Positions 9,591 to 13,723 of a stretch of 13,723 nt of DNA are shown in pieces. The notes under the pieces are model-generated. The model was given only the letters and a program-made list of their open reading frames with translations. It was not told the origin of the DNA and did no database searches. Location of the stretch: the NCBI GenBank assembly GCA_001574975.1, contig KQ965789.1, forward strand, positions 156,858-170,580, read 5' to 3'. The stretch comes from Gonapodya prolifera JEL478 (Eukaryota; Monoblepharomycota; Monoblepharidomycetes; Monoblepharidales; Gonapodyaceae). Positions within the stretch are counted from its first letter, which is position 1; each line of letters starts with the position of its first letter. A program made the translations under genes and the position numbers.

Positions 9591-11205
9591 GCGGTACGTG
9601 ATGGTCTTGTGCCAGTCGACGACTTCACCATCGACTGTGAACACGATGTCGCCGAACATGACGAGGTTGAATCCGGTGGCGGAAGCAATGATGTCGCCTT
9701 TCAGTTCCTTGCCGGACTTGAGAAGGAGACCGGTCTCGGTGAATCGCTCGATGTGATCTGTTTCTACAAAAGCGATAATCACATAAAACCGCGGTCAGCG
9801 GATAGTGCACTGTCCATCGCAGACTTCATCACTCACCCGTCCGTCAGCAAAAGATTTGAACAGATCGCCGTCCGGAATGAACGCGACCCGTTGCTGCCAC
9901 GGACGGTAGCTGGGCGTGAAGTTCTTTTCCACATGGAATCCTTCTGGGAGGTGTGCAGCAACGCCGGCGATGAGGTCCTTCTTGACTTGCTCTGGAGATT
10001 CAATGCAAATTTTCGTGAACGCCGGTTGGTCATGAGCAATTTTCCGACGGACGATTTCGTGGATCCACGTCTCGTCGATTTTGAGTTTGCGCAGTTCGTC
10101 GGCGATTTCGATTTGGTTTTTATGGTGCGACGGTGGGATATCTTGGTATCTAACCGAGCATCAGTCAACCACTCACCTCCCAATCAAAAATTATGTGGGC
10201 GAGCGCTGGACCGTGGTGACCTGTTTCGCTTTGTCCGTCATTCCAGGTACGATCTAGTGGTTCGGAGAAAAACTCAGCCATTTTCAAGGCGTAGACGAGA
10301 GAATCACCATTGACATACCGTTGCGGCGGTCGCTCCTGACCCAATAACGATTACTTCTTTCCCAGCGTAGTCAAGGTCCGTTGGCCAGTGCTGTGGGTGA
10401 ATAAGGAGGCCCTTGTAGTCGGACATTCCGGGCCATTCGGGGGTGTACGCCTTTGTGTGGCGGTAGTAGCCTTGGCCTGAAAAGTCACCAGTCAGTTCAC
10501 GTGCTTTGCCAGAGCTACCAAGAACAACGAGTGACTTACACATCCACAAGAAGTTCCCTGAAAAGATCTTCTTCTCTCCGGTTTTCAAGTCGTGAGCCTC
10601 CAGTGTCCATTTGCTCTCCTTCGAGTCCCACGAGGCAGTGTCGATGTGCTGGTTGTAGCGGACGTGTTTCGCGATGCCGTTGTCGTCAATGACCTCTTGC
10701 ATGTAGGCTCTACGTCGACGGGTCGGGGAAGATCGTGATTAGAGTTCGACTTATTCAAGACAGAGCTAAACGAGAGTTAATCTCACTTGATTTCTTCGGA
10801 AGTCGCGATGGGAGGCCCAACCCAAGGTTTGTGAGCGTATCCAAAGGTGTACAAGTCGGAGTCACTTCGAATTCAGGGTATTTGTGGGTCTCCCACGTGC
10901 CTCCGAAGGTTGATTGGAACTCGAGAACGACGAAGCTCGTGTCGGGGAGTTTCTTGAAGGTTTCCATAAGCCGAAACTCTAATAACGGATCCTGTAAGTG
11001 TGACATGTACCTGTAGCATGTGGTATGCAGCTCCAATACTGGAAATTCCGCTAAGAACATCAAAATACAGTCAGCAACTTCTGTCGGGCATCAGTGCTCA
11101 TACTTAAACCACGCAAGCGCCGACAACAAGGCAGTCAAAATGCTCGCGGTCATCTGTACGAATCCGCTCGAAGGTGGATGTGGTACGCCGAAGATTGTAG
11201 GTCAT
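9591..11205 (-). pseudogene. Decayed, 3'-truncated copy of an EthA-like flavin (Baeyer-Villiger) monooxygenase
   Basis: The reading starts at ATG 11205. It shows the FAD site as DCLVVGACV (Cys replaces the second Gly), then ETFKKLPDTSFVVLE and FGGTWETHKYP. Exons 10709-10540 and 10476-10319 are intact. They hold the Baeyer-Villiger fingerprint as YKGLLIHPQHWP and the NADPH motif VIGSGATAAT. Exon 10253-10177 has a TAA at 10193-10191 where the right-hand copy has TAC (Tyr). Other lesions are one base missing near 10875, a destroyed donor after exon 1 (about 11111-11102), no AG before the third exon (about 10965), AA instead of AG at 10121-10120, and TC instead of AG at 9775-9774. Exon 10119-9837 is still open and has the same length as its counterpart. 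Similarity ends abruptly at 9591 within the last large domain. The joined gene cannot make a working enzyme. Confidence 0.88.
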
Positions 11206-12420
11206 TTCTGATGACAGATGGGTTGGAGGTGAAGAGCTGCGTAAGAAGCCAATCGCGGTGGAACAGAAGATAGTGACTGAATCTCTCACTGTGCGTCGAC
11301 CTTTCCGCGAATTCGACAAGCCAGGAAGGCTCACCTGAAGATTGGCTACATAAGAAGAGGTCTCCTAAAGCCGGCAGTATATCGGCAAAATTGCACCGAA
11401 CCTCGCTGCCTGTAATCTCGACTCAGTCACTGAGTGCGGAGTTTCTACAGCGGGAGCACATCACGTCTTGCCGAGAATTGGTAAAATCAAGAAAAAAATC
11501 TATCGTCCTCGTGATTTGTGCTTGGTATTGTGATGGTCGGAATTTGGGCGTCCTTCGTCCCAAACAGTTTGTGTGTAGCATATGATCCCGGGTGAGCCTG
11601 GAGGAGTATTTTGGCCTTGGTCTCTTGCACTGATCATTTGAGCATCATTCATTAGCGGCATGGTTTGAGCTAGGAAAACGCACCGACACTGGAGTTTGTC
11701 GGGGGAGCGTGCGAGGGTTGCAGAGTGATGCCGAGGGCACACGACCAGCGTGAGAGAGACGAGTGCAAAAGAGAGATAGCCGGGAGCGAGAGGTCACACC
11801 AAGTGATCGGGGAGACGAGACAGGAGAGACGGAGATTACAAGTCAGAACATTCTTATCCTGTAGTGTTACACATTCATTTATATATCGCCAAATTCTAGT
11901 TTACGTTTTTCTTCTCTACTTATGAAAGTCGAGTACACATGCTGTCGTCATGGATGACGTGCGGAGGAGGTGACAGAAACTTGTGAGGGCACACTCAAGC
12001 CCCTCGCAAATTCCCGAGGGAATGGTACATCGCTTCAACATGGTGGACAATGGATTTGCTTGAGAGGTCACGAGGCTATATTCCCGGTGATGGCGACAAA
12101 GCGGTTGGTGAACCGAAGTCAAGATAACTGAGTATCGCACAGTTATCGCTGCAACGATTCCCGTACACTCCTTTGATACGGGTGAGAGGTCCCGTTAACT
12201 GAACAGTAGCAAGGCCGTCTCCTCCATCGTGTCCAGCGATCATAATAGGCGTAATTACCGTTTCCGAACGACAGGGGAAGGTATGCCCTCCACAGCATCA
12301 GAGAACCGCAAGAAAAAAAGGCTCGAGAAAAAGACAGCAATTGCGACCAGGACACCATATGTAATAAACCTAGTGTATATACAAATTGTAGAAGTAACAA
12401 ATTGAGACTTGTATCACTTC
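11206..12420. other. About 1.2 kb without a recognisable gene
   Basis: This lies between the decayed and intact monooxygenase copies. Open frames are short and show no domain on either strand. A purine-rich stretch (about 11745-11840) precedes AT-rich sequence, but no terminal repeats identifying a transposon were found. The left part would be the former promoter of the decayed copy and the right part the 3' flank of the intact copy. Confidence 0.45.
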
Positions 12421-13723
12421 CTACTTGGCATAGACGAACTCTTTTCCGCTAAAGCCAATTACGGGGAACTCGTCCTTCTCCGACCAATAGTCCTGTGTAT
12501 GCGCCCTATGAAGCAGTCCGCAGGTCGTCAGCAGGAGCTAGCTCTGGTACTCAACCTCTCATTACTCACCATTCCTTCTTCTCACCCCTTTGCGGCAAAA
12601 GGTGCATCGACTCCAACAAATACCTGGGGTTGAAATTAGCCTCGTCGATCCAAGGCAGGATCTTCATGTCCTTATCCTCGTCCCTGAGCTTGGGCACAAC
12701 GCTGCGGTATCCGTGGTCCTTCATGTACTGAAGCAACCGGCAAGTGAATTCGGATATCATGTCAGTGCGGAGCGTCCAGGATGCGCGGAAGTAGCCTGGG
12801 AACGAGAGGGGGTCAGTATGGCTTCCCGCTGAACGAAACGGCAGGGTGGGAGCACGCACCAAACACCCAAATCAGGTTGGGTACACCCGTGAACATAGTC
12901 CCGCGGTACGTGATGGTCTTGTGCCAGTCGACGACTTCACCATCGACTGTGAACACGATGTCGCCGAACATGGCGAGGTTGAAGCCCGTGGCCGAAACAA
13001 TGATGTCGCCCTTCAGTTCCTTGCCGGACTTGAGAAGGAGACCAGTCTCCGTAAATCGCTCAATGTGGTCGGTCTCGACAGACGCCTGTGTGGTGATAAC
13101 CATGACGATGTGGTCAGATTATCGGACTCTGTGTATTGTAGACTTCGTCACTCACCCGTCCGTCCGCAAAACATTTGAACATGTCACCGTCTGGAATGAA
13201 CGCTATCCGTTGCTGCCACGGGCGGTAGCTCGGGGTGAAGTGCTTTTCCACGTCGAATCCTTCCGGGAGGTGTGCGGCGACACCCGCAATGAGGTCCTTC
13301 TTGACTTGCTCTGGCGCTTCGAGGCACAGTTTGGTGAACGCCGCCTGGTCGTGTGAAATCTTGCGGCGGACGATTTCGTGGATCCACGTCTCGTCGATTT
13401 TGAGTTTGCGCAGTTCGTCGGCGATTTCAACTTGGTTTCTGGGGTGGGAGGCCGGGCGCGGACGGCGGGTTAGACTCGTGTCAAATAGAGCACCGGGAAA
13501 GAAGAGTGAGACAACCACTCACTTCCCAATCAAGAAGTACGTGGGCGAGCGCTGAAGCATGGTGATGTGCTTCGCTTTGTCCGCCATCGCAGGTACGATC
13601 TAGAGTGATTGCCAGATAAACTCAGGCTTTTTCAAGGCGTAGACGAGAGAATCACCATTGACATACCGTTGCGGCGGTCGCTCCTGACCCAATAACGATT
13701 ACTTCTTTCCCAGCGTAGTCAAG
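12421..13723 (-). CDS. EthA-like flavin (Baeyer-Villiger) monooxygenase, 5' part beyond the window
   Basis: Six exons join in frame on the minus strand: 13723-13667, 13599-13523, 13438-13156, 13085-12860, 12795-12570 and 12505-12421. They give the C-terminal 317 residues, and all introns (64-84 nt) have GT and AG ends. The first exon carries the NADPH-binding motif VIGSGATAAT. Later blocks are QRSPTYF, IDETWIHEIVRRKI, FTPSYRPWQQRIAFIPDGD, ATGFNLAMFGDI, TGVPNLIWVFGYFRASWTLR and TQDYWSEKDEFPVI. This matches class B flavin monooxygenases of the EthA type, which use FAD, NADPH and oxygen to turn ketones into esters or to oxidise sulfur. The neighbouring copy suggests a full length near 510 residues. 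No damage is visible. The substrate is unknown, and no signal peptide can be judged without the N-terminus. Confidence 0.92.

Noticed and set aside
9609-10313. A 234-codon plus-strand frame across the decayed monooxygenase
   Set aside because: It is antisense to clear monooxygenase exons and introns and shows no family of its own.
9591-11205. Repeat-induced point mutation as the cause of decay in the left monooxygenase copy
   Set aside because: Differences from the right copy include transversions, indels and changes in both directions, and long identical tracts remain. There is no clear C-to-T bias by eye.
11745-11900. Purine-rich tract followed by AT-rich sequence, as a possible second LTR element
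   Set aside because: No terminal repeats, coding fragments or target duplications were found next to it.
12143-12400. 85-codon hydrophobic minus-strand frame after the intact monooxygenase
   Set aside because: It resembles no family, has no supporting splice sites, and lies past a proper stop codon at 12421. Low-complexity chance is more likely.

Overview
The window looks like nuclear DNA from a filamentous fungus, most likely a basidiomycete (Agaricomycetes-like). The reasons are genes split by many short introns (mostly 63-98 nt) with GT...AG borders, CTAAT/CTGAC-type branch sites, a chromodomain Ty3/gypsy retroelement, an F-box protein, and a fungal PPG1-type phosphatase. No bacterial operon structure, rRNA, tRNA or CRISPR was seen. 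The placement at phylum level is an inference.

Layout. Positions 1-871 (+) hold the 3' end of a Ty3/gypsy polyprotein (integrase tail plus chromodomain, frame-shifted). It is followed by a polypurine tract, a hairpin that may mark the start of an LTR, and a degenerate tandem repeat of about 136 bp (949-1219). From about 1220 to 3019 no gene could be supported. An F-box-like protein lies at 3020-4641 (+), with a very short first exon. A multi-pass membrane protein of unknown function lies at 5368-6481 (-) and needs two one-base frame changes. It is divergently placed from a complete seven-exon PPG1-like serine/threonine phosphatase at 6887-8869 (+), the best-supported gene here. Positions 9061-9480 (-) hold a relic of a short-chain dehydrogenase/reductase. 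At 9591 this abuts a decayed EthA-like flavin (Baeyer-Villiger) monooxygenase (9591-11205, -). After about 1.2 kb with no recognisable gene, a second, apparently intact copy of the same monooxygenase (12421 to beyond 13723, -) runs off the right edge.

How it fits together. The genes do not form a dedicated pathway or a novel system that I can defend. The most informative structure is the pair of monooxygenase paralogues. The right copy gives a clean exon model for the C-terminal 317 residues. The left copy shares the exon borders but carries a nonsense codon, a one-base deletion, several lost splice sites, a Gly-to-Cys change in the FAD motif, and a truncated 3' end joined to reductase sequence. 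Identity between the copies is patchy: tracts of 95, 70 and 62 identical bases sit among diverged stretches, which suggests gene conversion or recent recombination. One-base shifts occur in three separate genes, so assembly or sequencing error has to be weighed against true decay for those particular lesions.
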